A stretch of DNA of 9,455 bases from Candidatus Desantisiibacteriota bacterium. GTDB taxonomy: Bacteria > JACRDZ01. Shown here piece after piece: positions 1 through 7,184 of this stretch. The stretch lies in assembly GCA_016209155.1 (NCBI GenBank), contig JACQWU010000213.1, forward strand, positions 1-9,455, given 5' to 3'. Numbering within the stretch: position 1 is the stretch's first letter; every line of letters begins with the position of its first letter. Both the position numbers and the translations under genes were made by a program. Under the pieces are notes generated by a model that was not told the origin of the DNA, did not search any database, and saw only the letters and a program-made list of their open reading frames with translations.

Positions 1-1
1 A

Positions 2-646
2 GTATATCATCTTTTTTCGGAAGAAATAATTGCTTTGAAGGGAATCAGTCTGAACATTAAAAAAGGTGAATTTGTTTCAATAATGGGGCATTCAGGCGCA
101 GGAAAAACCACTCTCCTGAATCTTATCGGGTGTCTGGACAATGTTACTTCCGGTCATCTTAAGGTTTTGGATGAGAACATTGAAACATTAAATGAACAAT
201 CTCAGCGTAATATGCGTCTTAATCATCTGGGATTTGTATTTCAGGAATTCTTTTTAATTAAAGAATCAACATCTCTTGAGAATGTTCAACTGCCAATGAT
301 TTTTGCTGATAATAAAAATATGGATTGGGCAAAACATCTTATGGAACGTGTCGGTCTCGGGAAAAGGATGAATCATCTGGCAAAAGAATTATTAGGCGGG
401 GAGATGCAGCGTGTTGCCATTGCCCGCGCTTTGGCTAATAAACCGGATATTTTACTGGCTGATGAACCGACAGGAAATCTGGATACAAAGAATGCTCAAA
501 GTATTTATGATCTATTCAAACAAATAGGCAAAGAAGAAAATATAACAATCATTGCCGCGACTCATAATGTTAAACTGGGTTACCAGGCAGACAGGGTAAT
601 ACATTTGAGAGAAGGAAATATTGAAAAAGATGAGGTGATATCATGA
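2..646 (+). CDS. ABC transporter ATP-binding protein, LolD/MacB type (5' end cut off by window)
   Basis: This is the nucleotide-binding subunit of an ABC exporter or lipoprotein-release type transporter. It would hydrolyse ATP on the cytoplasmic face to drive a membrane partner that is not in the window. The frame is open from base 2, and the leading residues VYHLFSEEIIALKGISL are normal N-terminal family sequence. The TTG at 35 is therefore an internal leucine, and the true start lies upstream. Counting from that TTG, the motifs are Walker A GHSGAGKTT (18-26), Q-loop Q70, signature LLGGE (119-123), Walker B ILLADEP (139-145), D-loop GNLD (147-150) and H-loop H177. The signature is odd: the family has LSGGQ, and the conserved serine is leucine here (codon TTA, one base from TCA). 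The stop overlaps the next gene's start as ATGA. The family call is firm; the substrate is unknown. Confidence 0.9.
   Translation, partial: VYHLFSEEIIALKGISLNIKKGEFVSIMGHSGAGKTTLLNLIGCLDNVTSGHLKVLDENIETLNEQSQRNMRLNHLGFVFQEFFLIKESTSLENVQLPMIFADNKNMDWAKHLMERVGLGKRMNHLAKELLGGEMQRVAIARALANKPDILLADEPTGNLDTKNAQSIYDLFKQIGKEENITIIAATHNVKLGYQADRVIHLREGNIEKDEVIS
632..638 (+). promoter_or_regulatory. Ribosome binding site of the second ABC gene
   Basis: GAGGTGA lies four bases before the ATG at 643, inside the last codons of the upstream ABC gene. With the ATGA overlap this fixes the start of the second ATPase and suggests translational coupling of the two genes. Confidence 0.7.
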
Positions 647-1296
647 ATAATATAGTTCTTGAAGCAAAAAATTTAAAAAAATACTACACACGCGGGGTAG
701 AAACAGTTAAAGCACTTGACGGTGTGGATTTTGGCATTAAAGCCGGAGAGATTGTATCTATTGTAGGACCATCCGGCTCAGGCAAAACAACATTAATGAA
801 TTTAATCAGCTGTCTTGATACTGCCACATCCGGAGAAGCACAGCTTGTCAACGTCAGGCGCCAATACATCGGATTTATTTTCCAGCAATTTTATCTTATT
901 CCTAATTTGCTTGCAGTTGAGAATGTAGAACTTCCTCTTATTTTTGCAAGAAAACCGATAGATAAAGAAAAAATATACAAAGTTATCGAGACCGTCGGAT
1001 TAAAAGGACGCGAGAACATTCCAGCCTTTATGTTATCCGGCGGAGATAAGCAGCGTATAGCTATTGCACGCGCCTTAATTAATGAACCTAAGCTTTTAAT
1101 CGCTGACGAACCTACCGGAAAATTAGAAATAAAAGTAAGAGATCAATTATTAAAATTATTTGATGAATTAGCAAAGAAAGGGATTGCTATTTTTATAGCA
1201 ACTCATGATTTGGAACTCGCAGACAAAACAAACAGAATAATTCATCTTCAGGACGGGAAAATTATACCAAAAGAACAATCAAATTTATATCATTAA
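643..1296 (+). CDS. ABC transporter ATP-binding protein, LolD/MacB type, second of a tandem pair
   Basis: This is a second LolD/MacB-type ATPase subunit of 217 residues. Its motifs are Walker A GPSGSGKTT (42-50), Q-loop Q81, signature LSGGD (131-135), Walker B LLIADEP (151-157) with catalytic E156, and H-loop H188. Two things are unusual. The stretch between the Walker A helix and the Q-loop is about 13 residues shorter than in the neighbouring paralogue: CLDTATSGEAQL runs straight into VNVRRQYIGF. The D-loop reads GKLE where the family has NLD. The ATG at 643 is set by a good upstream ribosome site and a 4-base overlap with the first gene, so the two are cotranscribed and probably work in one transporter, possibly as a heterodimer. 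The permease must lie upstream of the window, because the next gene downstream is convergent. The substrate cannot be told. Confidence 0.9.
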   Translation: MNNIVLEAKNLKKYYTRGVETVKALDGVDFGIKAGEIVSIVGPSGSGKTTLMNLISCLDTATSGEAQLVNVRRQYIGFIFQQFYLIPNLLAVENVELPLIFARKPIDKEKIYKVIETVGLKGRENIPAFMLSGGDKQRIAIARALINEPKLLIADEPTGKLEIKVRDQLLKLFDELAKKGIAIFIATHDLELADKTNRIIHLQDGKIIPKEQSNLYH

Positions 1297-1304
1297 AAAG
1301 AATA

Positions 1305-1331
1305 CCCCGCGAGTACTATAAGCTTGCGGGG
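1305..1331 (-). terminator. Intrinsic terminator between convergent genes, best for the minus strand
   Basis: CCCCGC at 1305-1310 pairs with GCGGGG at 1326-1331, and three further pairs (one a G-T) extend the stem around a loop of about nine bases. Read on the minus strand the hairpin is followed by TATTCTTTTTA, a good uridine tail, about 30 bases after the helicase stop. Read on the plus strand the tail ATCTTCTCC is poor in T, but the hairpin begins only eight bases after the ABC stop codon, so it may act weakly in both directions. Confidence 0.75.
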
Positions 1332-1359
1332 ATCTTCTCCGGATGATTTATTTACTCTA

Positions 1360-4300
1360 TCAATTATTAATTTCATCTATAAGTAATTTACCCTTTGCTA
1401 AATCTTGCACTTTAAGCTCCACTATTTTCCATGGAGCTGAACCGTTCTTAAGTTTTTCTCTAATGTATTTATCCCTTCTCAATGCTTGCCCAACATGAAA
1501 AGTAGCACTATCTATATAAATCGCTATTCTTCTTCCGGGAATAGCAAAATCTGCTATTGAAATAGGCGGTTCACTAGCTGAAGGTGAAACTGGAACTTGT
1601 TTTTCGACTGGTAAACCATGTTTCTCAAATAGCCTCAGGAATTTAAGCTCTAATGGTGAACCTACTCCTGCGGAATAAGCCTCAAGCCATGAAGAAGGAT
1701 CATCCATGTCCCCTCTTTCAAGCGGACGTTGTTCTGGTGAAACGCTATATAGAGCTTCTAAATCAGAAATGATTCCCGGCCATTTTAAATATTCATGATG
1801 TCTCTGATTTTGATATGCTTTAAGACATCTATAACAGGACGATTCACAATTCTTATGCTCTAAAAATGCTTCTGCTTCTTTCGCAACTTTATCGAATTCT
1901 TGTGCTATTTTCGGGAGGTAACCGCTTCCACCAATGTTTGGGTCAATAAAACTAAGCGCAGCTTGATTATATGTTATTTCGTTAATCTTTACTTTCCACG
2001 GCCCTTCCAATATAAATTCAACTTCGCCGCCATCAAGCGAATATCTATGTCTCATACCTGTTCTTAAGGAGTAACCAAGAGAATATCCCCATTCATATAG
2101 TGACTGTTCTGAAATATTATCCGGCACAGGAACAATTAAACGTAAAACCTCAATTTTATTTTCAGTATGAATAGCAATTGGATTTTCAGGAAGTCCCCGC
2201 TTTTCACACCTTGGAGAGTGATTAAATTGATCTTGTGATCCGGTTCTTTGAGGACTTCTTCTTCCACGTGCATTATTTTGTTCGGGAATTTGCGGCATAA
2301 GAATGTGCCCGCACGAAGGACAAAGAAGGAAACCTTTAGCTTCTGCATGAAGCAAATGTATCCCTCGTTCCAAATCTATTTCTTTTGGACGGTTACCTTC
2401 ATTCAGCCATACTACTTTCTCACCATGGCTCAAACGCAATCCCCAGCCCGGGCCAACAATCCATCTCCCGACAACTTGTCCATCCCACTGAGGATAACCA
2501 ATGACAAAACTGCGGGTTGCAAATCTTTCTTCCTCATCTAAAACAGGTGCTTCATCTTTTCGCGCAACAAAACCGGCATATTCAACTGAATTGATTGGTG
2601 CTCCGGCGGAAACGTCTTTACATCGCGGACAACGAGGCTCATTCGCGTCATATCGCAAATTACATTTTGAGCACAACCTGTATGGCCACCCTTGCTCAGC
2701 CCCAAAAGGATTCCATGGAGAAGACGTATCAAGGCCAACTACTTTCCACCTTTGAGCTCTGGCATAAACCTGCGCCTCAGGCTGATATTGAGCTATACCG
2801 AATCTTCTATTCACTGATATCAAATCTTCCTCATGAATTTCACCCCGTAACCTTAAGCTGGATGGTTGATCAGGAAATTCATATCCCGGCAGAATCCCAA
2901 ATTCTGCAAATCTGCGCAATGGATAACCGGACGACCTATCATCTGCATTTGCACCGGCTCTTGCTCCGGCAGTTGGAATCCCTAAAATCCGGGCAACTAA
3001 ATCACCTGCCCGCTGTCCGGCACGCCCACCTTGTAATCCTCTATAATATGATTCCAGTGCAATACGCAATTCTTTTACCTGACGGCTGGTACGGTTAAAA
3101 ACATCAATTGTTTTCTCTGAGAGCTTACTTAAAACTTCCCGCAAGGAATCATCACTCACTCCTGCAATAGAAAGGATATCTTCACCCCACGCACTTTTTG
3201 CAATACTTATTGTGTGTTCAATTTTTGATTGAAGCGCTTTGAGAAGGGAATCAACTATATCATTTTTTATCTCTCCCATAGGATCAATATATTCAACCAT
3301 CCTTCCAGCCAACCCCGGTTCAGCCGCGCCAAAAACAATCGCATTTAAGTGCCTAAACAAAATATCTTTATTTTCTAAAGAGAGCTGTGGAACTATAACT
3401 TCACCCGCGATCATTTCTTCAGGATGTTCATAGAAATATTGATCATGCGGAGTATTTCTGACGTATCCCAAAACTAAACCAATCCGCTGGCGTCTTCCTG
3501 CTCTTCCACCGCGCTGAGCATAATTATCCGGCCGTGGGGGAATATTACGCAGTAAAATTGCATCCAGGCCGCCAACATCGATACCCATCTCCAGTGTTGG
3601 AGAACATGCTAAAATATTCAATTTACTTATCTCCGAATCCGCCTTAAATCTTTCTTCTGCATTTAGACGAACCTCATTTGATACTTGGGCAGTATGCTCT
3701 TCCGCATCTAAAATAGGAAGAGTAGCCATTTTAATTCTTCTTACGTAACGTGATTTATTAACTTCCTGATCCGTAAAAACAACTAACCTGCCATGACAGA
3801 AAGGACAAGGGAAGCCTTCACAGGCAGAATTAATAATTACGCCACAGACACTGCATTTATACCGGCTATGTTCCTCGGCAAGTTTAAGACGTATACACTC
3901 GGAATTAACTTGTATTAGTTTTGCTGAATCCTGATAGCCAAAAAGTTCGGATGCAACAAGAAAACTTCCTCGTTTCAAAAATTCTAAAATATTAACGAGA
4001 AGATCTTTATTTGGATTAGCGCCGCCAAACCTATTCATCAATTGCTCAAAAAGTCTCTGAACCGCCGGGCCTTTACCACCTGAATTTTGCCTGCGCCATG
4101 GATTATGTACTTTAATTCCCTGAGGAAGAGTATGTTGATCTACATAGCCAATCGGATTCCCTGAATTATCAGCTGCAAATCCCTTGGGGTGCTTTACATT
4201 TCTTTCCCAATTAGCGGTTTTAAAATATTCCGGATGCCTTTGATTAGAAGGATGATACTTAATCATCTCGCGGTTCAAACAAGCCAAAGTACGCATTTTA

Positions 4301-6645
4301 TCCATAATACATTTACACAAATATAAAAACTCCGCTTCACCAAGTCCTAATTGTTTTAGTAAATCTTTCCCTTCAACTTTAATATATTCATCGAGCTGGT
4401 TATATACGATTTCAGCCATACCTAAATTAAAAACAGTAGCGCGGAACCCGGCATTAACCGCCAATTCATCCAACAAAGGAGCTTCTTCATAAGCCTGCAT
4501 ACGCTTACGGGCTTCTTCAGGAATCCAGCGGGATTCACCTTCAGGAATGTATGGATTATCTTTGTTCGTTACTCCTAATTCTGTTAATAATTCTACCATT
4601 CTTTGTATGGTTAAATGCCCTTCTTGTTTAAGTAAATAAATAGTACGCCTTCTCATGCGGTCATAACGGCTTGCAAAGCGTATAAAACGTGCTTGATGCG
4701 CTGCATCCTGCCGTGAATCGCTGAAAATTAAAATTCTTTCTTTTTTATCTCTTGTTACTTCATCTTTATGCGCATCTTCCAAAGCTTCAATTGTAGATTC
4801 ACACAAAACTTTCAATGCCGCGGATGTTCCTAACGTAACTGATGATACAACATTCCTACTGCCGGCAGTATTACCGCAGCAAAGACATCTGTTGCGTGCG
4901 GGCGCTAAGACTACTTTAAGCGAATACATATTCTGATTCGCACTAAAATTAAGGCTATAAGGATCTAATGAACCGTACAAAATAGCCCGGCCTTTCATTG
5001 TTCCTACAATACGCCGGTTAATTCTTTCTGAAGTATCTTCCGGAGTCTCGATCTCATCATCTTCATCATGCAATTCTCCGAATTTCTCAGGTTGATAAAT
5101 CATCCATTCAAAGATGTCTGATTTATCATTACTAGGCCTTAATACTGTTGGTTCTTCATCTCCTATAAATCTCAAATAATCTGCCCCGCAGAATCGGCAT
5201 AAATATAGTGGTGCTGTAACATGGCCGCATTCACATTTTTCTTCACCTTTTGGATATAATTTTCCGCATTCAGGATTAATGCAACGGTAAAACTGCCATC
5301 CACCGCGCATAAATTGATGCGCTTTAAGACGCAAATTTGCCGGAGCTGATTCCGGTAACACTGCGCCCAAAAGTAAAGCCATTTCAACTTCTTTTTTAAT
5401 ATTATCCAAGGTCCAACTCTTGCGTGCAGGAACGGTTTCAATTATTTTTTGAACAAGCTGTGAAATTGACATCGGCTTTTTAATCAACCAGGCATTAAAG
5501 TCCCAAATAATACGACAGCTCTTCAAAGCGGTATCTAAATCAACAGACAGATTAATCCCTGCTAATTTGCATATTTCTTTTCTTATTGATTCATCATCAG
5601 ATAGATCAGCTTCTACCGGTACAGAAAAATTTACGGAATATTTTGCCTCAGAAGGAATAACTATATCCTGCAACTCTTCTCCTAAAATTTTTATCGAATC
5701 CTGTTTAAACCCGGATAACTTAGAAAAAAATCCTTGAATTTCAGCATCTCTTTTCTTTAGCCATTCTGTTCGCGACAACCCAGCCTCGCTTTCACTTTTA
5801 ATAGTCGCGGATGTGCCTACTGCCAATAACTCAGGAAATCTTTGTTTCTGCAAATTCTCTGCTTGAGAAGTTCCCCAATCCTGACGCGCTTGTTTTAAGT
5901 GTGCCTTAAGACGCCTTACCAAAAGCGCAATGTTAGTTCCCAAAGCTCCACGATAAGTATGGACCTCATCCAAAACTAAAAATCTGCAACGGTGATTAGC
6001 AAAAATATCCTCTCTATCAGCAGGACGAACTAATAAATATTCAAGCATCATATAATTTGTAAGAAGAATATGCGGAGGATTTTTACGTAAATCTTCTCTT
6101 TGCGCCTGCGTAGTTCCCCGATCATACTTCGCCACCTTCACCAAGCCATTAAAACCGGCAGACTCCAAATATTCATCGATACGTATTAACTGGTCATTGG
6201 CTAAAGCATTCATTGGATAAAGTAGAATTGCTGTTAACCCTGCCTTTTTAAAACTAATCGCATCCTGAATCGCATTTTGTATAACCGGCAGGAGAAAACA
6301 TTCTGTCTTACCACTGCCGGTTCCGGTAGTTACCACTAAAGGAGATGCCTGGCCGCCCAGCAAATGCTCAATTGATAGTGATTGGTGCAGATAAGCAAAA
6401 TCGCTATGAGCCCGAATTGCTAACGTCTGAGCCAATTTTTTCTCGATAGGAAGTTCAACCCATCGTTTACCCACTTTAAAAGGACGATGCGCCTGAAAAA
6501 ATGGCTCCTGCGCCAGAAATCCGGGCTTTTCTAATTCGTGTTCTAATGCTTCTTTCAAAAGAGGATCTTTTGCGCGAAATTCTGTAAGTAGAAAATCTCG
6601 ATACTCATCAATAATCTGATTTAAAGCTTTAAGTGGATTAATCAT
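1360..6645 (-). CDS. Large DUF1998/MZB superfamily-2 helicase with C-terminal Vsr-like nuclease segment (defence type)
   Basis: A 1761-residue ATP-driven nucleic-acid translocase of the DEAD/DEAH type. Motifs seen: Q-motif-like LHQ (86-88), Walker A TGTGSGKTE (107-115), Ia YPMNALANDQ (143-152), Ib TNYMMLEYLL (196-205), II DEVH (226-229), III TSAT (278-281), IV FSDSRQDAA (641-649), V TLEMGIDVG (1017-1025) and VI NYAQRGGRAGRR (1041-1052). A roughly 350-residue insertion with cysteine clusters splits the two RecA lobes. DUF1998/MZB occupies about 1500-1612 (IGGSGYL at 1571-1577; C1600, C1604, C1607). The last 100 residues resemble a Vsr/DUF559-type nuclease. Relatives include DISARM DrmA/DrmB, Druantia DruE and MrfA; a single chain of this size is closest in layout to DruE-like helicases. 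The start is supported by AAGGA six bases upstream. It is last in the minus-strand operon behind a methylase and an AbiE pair. The helicase and DUF1998 calls are firm; the defence role and exact system are inferred. Confidence 0.92.
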   Translation of the reverse strand: MINPLKALNQIIDEYRDFLLTEFRAKDPLLKEALEHELEKPGFLAQEPFFQAHRPFKVGKRWVELPIEKKLAQTLAIRAHSDFAYLHQSLSIEHLLGGQASPLVVTTGTGSGKTECFLLPVIQNAIQDAISFKKAGLTAILLYPMNALANDQLIRIDEYLESAGFNGLVKVAKYDRGTTQAQREDLRKNPPHILLTNYMMLEYLLVRPADREDIFANHRCRFLVLDEVHTYRGALGTNIALLVRRLKAHLKQARQDWGTSQAENLQKQRFPELLAVGTSATIKSESEAGLSRTEWLKKRDAEIQGFFSKLSGFKQDSIKILGEELQDIVIPSEAKYSVNFSVPVEADLSDDESIRKEICKLAGINLSVDLDTALKSCRIIWDFNAWLIKKPMSISQLVQKIIETVPARKSWTLDNIKKEVEMALLLGAVLPESAPANLRLKAHQFMRGGWQFYRCINPECGKLYPKGEEKCECGHVTAPLYLCRFCGADYLRFIGDEEPTVLRPSNDKSDIFEWMIYQPEKFGELHDEDDEIETPEDTSERINRRIVGTMKGRAILYGSLDPYSLNFSANQNMYSLKVVLAPARNRCLCCGNTAGSRNVVSSVTLGTSAALKVLCESTIEALEDAHKDEVTRDKKERILIFSDSRQDAAHQARFIRFASRYDRMRRRTIYLLKQEGHLTIQRMVELLTELGVTNKDNPYIPEGESRWIPEEARKRMQAYEEAPLLDELAVNAGFRATVFNLGMAEIVYNQLDEYIKVEGKDLLKQLGLGEAEFLYLCKCIMDKMRTLACLNREMIKYHPSNQRHPEYFKTANWERNVKHPKGFAADNSGNPIGYVDQHTLPQGIKVHNPWRRQNSGGKGPAVQRLFEQLMNRFGGANPNKDLLVNILEFLKRGSFLVASELFGYQDSAKLIQVNSECIRLKLAEEHSRYKCSVCGVIINSACEGFPCPFCHGRLVVFTDQEVNKSRYVRRIKMATLPILDAEEHTAQVSNEVRLNAEERFKADSEISKLNILACSPTLEMGIDVGGLDAILLRNIPPRPDNYAQRGGRAGRRQRIGLVLGYVRNTPHDQYFYEHPEEMIAGEVIVPQLSLENKDILFRHLNAIVFGAAEPGLAGRMVEYIDPMGEIKNDIVDSLLKALQSKIEHTISIAKSAWGEDILSIAGVSDDSLREVLSKLSEKTIDVFNRTSRQVKELRIALESYYRGLQGGRAGQRAGDLVARILGIPTAGARAGANADDRSSGYPLRRFAEFGILPGYEFPDQPSSLRLRGEIHEEDLISVNRRFGIAQYQPEAQVYARAQRWKVVGLDTSSPWNPFGAEQGWPYRLCSKCNLRYDANEPRCPRCKDVSAGAPINSVEYAGFVARKDEAPVLDEEERFATRSFVIGYPQWDGQVVGRWIVGPGWGLRLSHGEKVVWLNEGNRPKEIDLERGIHLLHAEAKGFLLCPSCGHILMPQIPEQNNARGRRSPQRTGSQDQFNHSPRCEKRGLPENPIAIHTENKIEVLRLIVPVPDNISEQSLYEWGYSLGYSLRTGMRHRYSLDGGEVEFILEGPWKVKINEITYNQAALSFIDPNIGGSGYLPKIAQEFDKVAKEAEAFLEHKNCESSCYRCLKAYQNQRHHEYLKWPGIISDLEALYSVSPEQRPLERGDMDDPSSWLEAYSAGVGSPLELKFLRLFEKHGLPVEKQVPVSPSASEPPISIADFAIPGRRIAIYIDSATFHVGQALRRDKYIREKLKNGSAPWKIVELKVQDLAKGKLLIDEINN
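1363..1668 (-). other. Putative Vsr/DUF559-like endonuclease domain at helicase C-terminus (residues ~1660-1761)
   Basis: The segment runs SPLELKFLRLFEKHGL (1663-1678), then ADFAIPGRRIAIYID (1698-1712), FH (1716-1717), then RRDKYIREKL (1723-1732) and WKIVELKVQDL (1739-1749). This order is that of Vsr and DUF559 endonuclease-like folds: a helix with a glutamate, a strand with D-F, a strand ending in D/H-x-x-x-F-x-H, a helix with D-x-x-R, and a final V-E-L strand with a following D-L. Candidate catalytic residues are E1666, D1699 and H1717. This is a by-eye match, so the domain call is an inference. Confidence 0.6.
1810..2148 (-). other. DUF1998/MZB domain of the helicase (residues ~1500-1612)
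   Basis: The region holds LIVPVPDN, the LEGPWKV strand, FIDPNIGGSGYLPKIAQEF and the closing cysteine group C1600-x3-C1604-x2-C1607 followed by LKAYQNQRHHEYL. This is the hallmark layout of DUF1998. In MrfA of Bacillus the equivalent region binds zinc through four cysteines; a fourth ligand is not obvious here but could be C1442 or C1445. Confidence 0.85.
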
Positions 6646-6646
6646 T

Positions 6647-6784
6647 TTATTTCCTTTTTATCTCTTTAATATTAATTTGTTCCAAAAATAATTCGATTTC
6701 CATATCCGAAATATCTCTGCCATAAAAGATATTCTCAATTTCCCTTTTCTTTTCAGCCTTAGCGATCTGCCAATTAACCAGCAT
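6647..6784 (-). CDS. 45-codon reading frame between AbiEii and the helicase; possible AbiEii C-terminal remnant
   Basis: ATG at 6784 runs to TAA at 6647-6649, one base before the helicase ATG, in a frame different from the AbiEii gene that ends eight bases upstream. The peptide begins MLVNWQIAKAEKKREIENI and is rich in charged residues. It holds AEK, then ten residues, then RD-x-x-D (residues 10-27). AbiEii/DUF1814 proteins have a conserved C-terminal AEK...RDxxD motif with similar spacing, so this may be the displaced end of the toxin gene after a deletion and frameshift. It lacks a clear ribosome site of its own (only AAAGA upstream) and has no other family resemblance. It could instead be a small coupled leader peptide that delivers ribosomes to the helicase start, or chance. 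Confidence 0.4.
   Translation of the reverse strand: MLVNWQIAKAEKKREIENIFYGRDISDMEIELFLEQINIKEIKRK
6651..6657 (-). promoter_or_regulatory. Ribosome binding site of the helicase gene
   Basis: AAAGGAA on the minus strand places AAGGA six bases before the ATG at 6645. It overlaps the last codons of the 45-codon frame, whose stop TAA is followed by a single base and then the helicase ATG. This supports the chosen start and suggests reinitiation. Confidence 0.7.
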
Positions 6785-6791
6785 AGATTCT

Positions 6792-7184
6792 TTACTGAAG
6801 GAAATCTATTTCAACCTTTAAAGAATTGGGAAATCCTAAAGGTCCTGAATATTTCAGACGGGAAATTTTAATCGTCGCTTTTGAAACATAATCTTCTTTT
6901 ACTTCAAGAAAATCATAAGTTTCAAAAACTTTCTTTACATCATTAAGGGTAATTGACTTATCCAAAGAACCAAAATCAAGGTCTTCCGAAAAACGTGTCT
7001 GGGGAAGATAGCAATGATGTATGGCTGTTCCTCCCTTAAAAATAATCTTATCCTTTAAAGGAGATTCATATATTATTTTAGAAACCACAGCCAGAAAATA
7101 GTCTTTCTCTGCTATAGCCAGCGGATAGCGCAGGCTTTTTCTATTCAATAATTCCAATTCTCTACGGTTTAATAATTTAATCAT
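6792..7184 (-). CDS. AbiEii-family nucleotidyltransferase toxin, C-terminally truncated
   Basis: This is the toxin half of a type IV (AbiE) system, a cytoplasmic nucleotidyltransferase-fold protein of the AbiEii/DUF1814 family. Seen in the sequence: EKDYFL (26-31), FKGGTA (49-54), RFSEDLDF (64-71) with acidic D68 and D70, SGPLGF (113-118), and KVEIDF (123-128) with the third acidic residue D127. It stops two residues later at position 130, whereas family members usually run about 200-300 residues and carry a C-terminal helical part with an RDxxD motif. Only 146 bases separate the stop from the helicase start, so there is no room for the full missing domain. The start overlaps the antitoxin stop as ATGA. 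The nucleotidyltransferase half is intact by motif, but the protein is probably impaired or altered. The family call is firm; activity is doubtful. Confidence 0.85.
   Translation of the reverse strand: MIKLLNRRELELLNRKSLRYPLAIAEKDYFLAVVSKIIYESPLKDKIIFKGGTAIHHCYLPQTRFSEDLDFGSLDKSITLNDVKKVFETYDFLEVKEDYVSKATIKISRLKYSGPLGFPNSLKVEIDFLQ

Noticed and set aside
35-646. First ABC gene starting at the TTG at 35
   Set aside because: The frame is open from base 2 with family-like residues before it, and TTG lies where the family has the conserved L of ALKGISL.
2595-3098. 167-codon plus-strand reading frame, and shorter ones at 2248-2541, 2501-2755 and 3239-3433
   Set aside because: They lie opposite the helicase gene, show no domain-like composition and have no ribosome sites; they are antisense shadows of a strongly conserved coding region.
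6785-6800. AbiEii truncation as a simple one-base sequencing error
   Set aside because: Restoring the frame yields only about 45 more residues before the helicase start, too short for a full AbiEii C-terminal domain, so a deletion is needed as well. A read check is still worthwhile.
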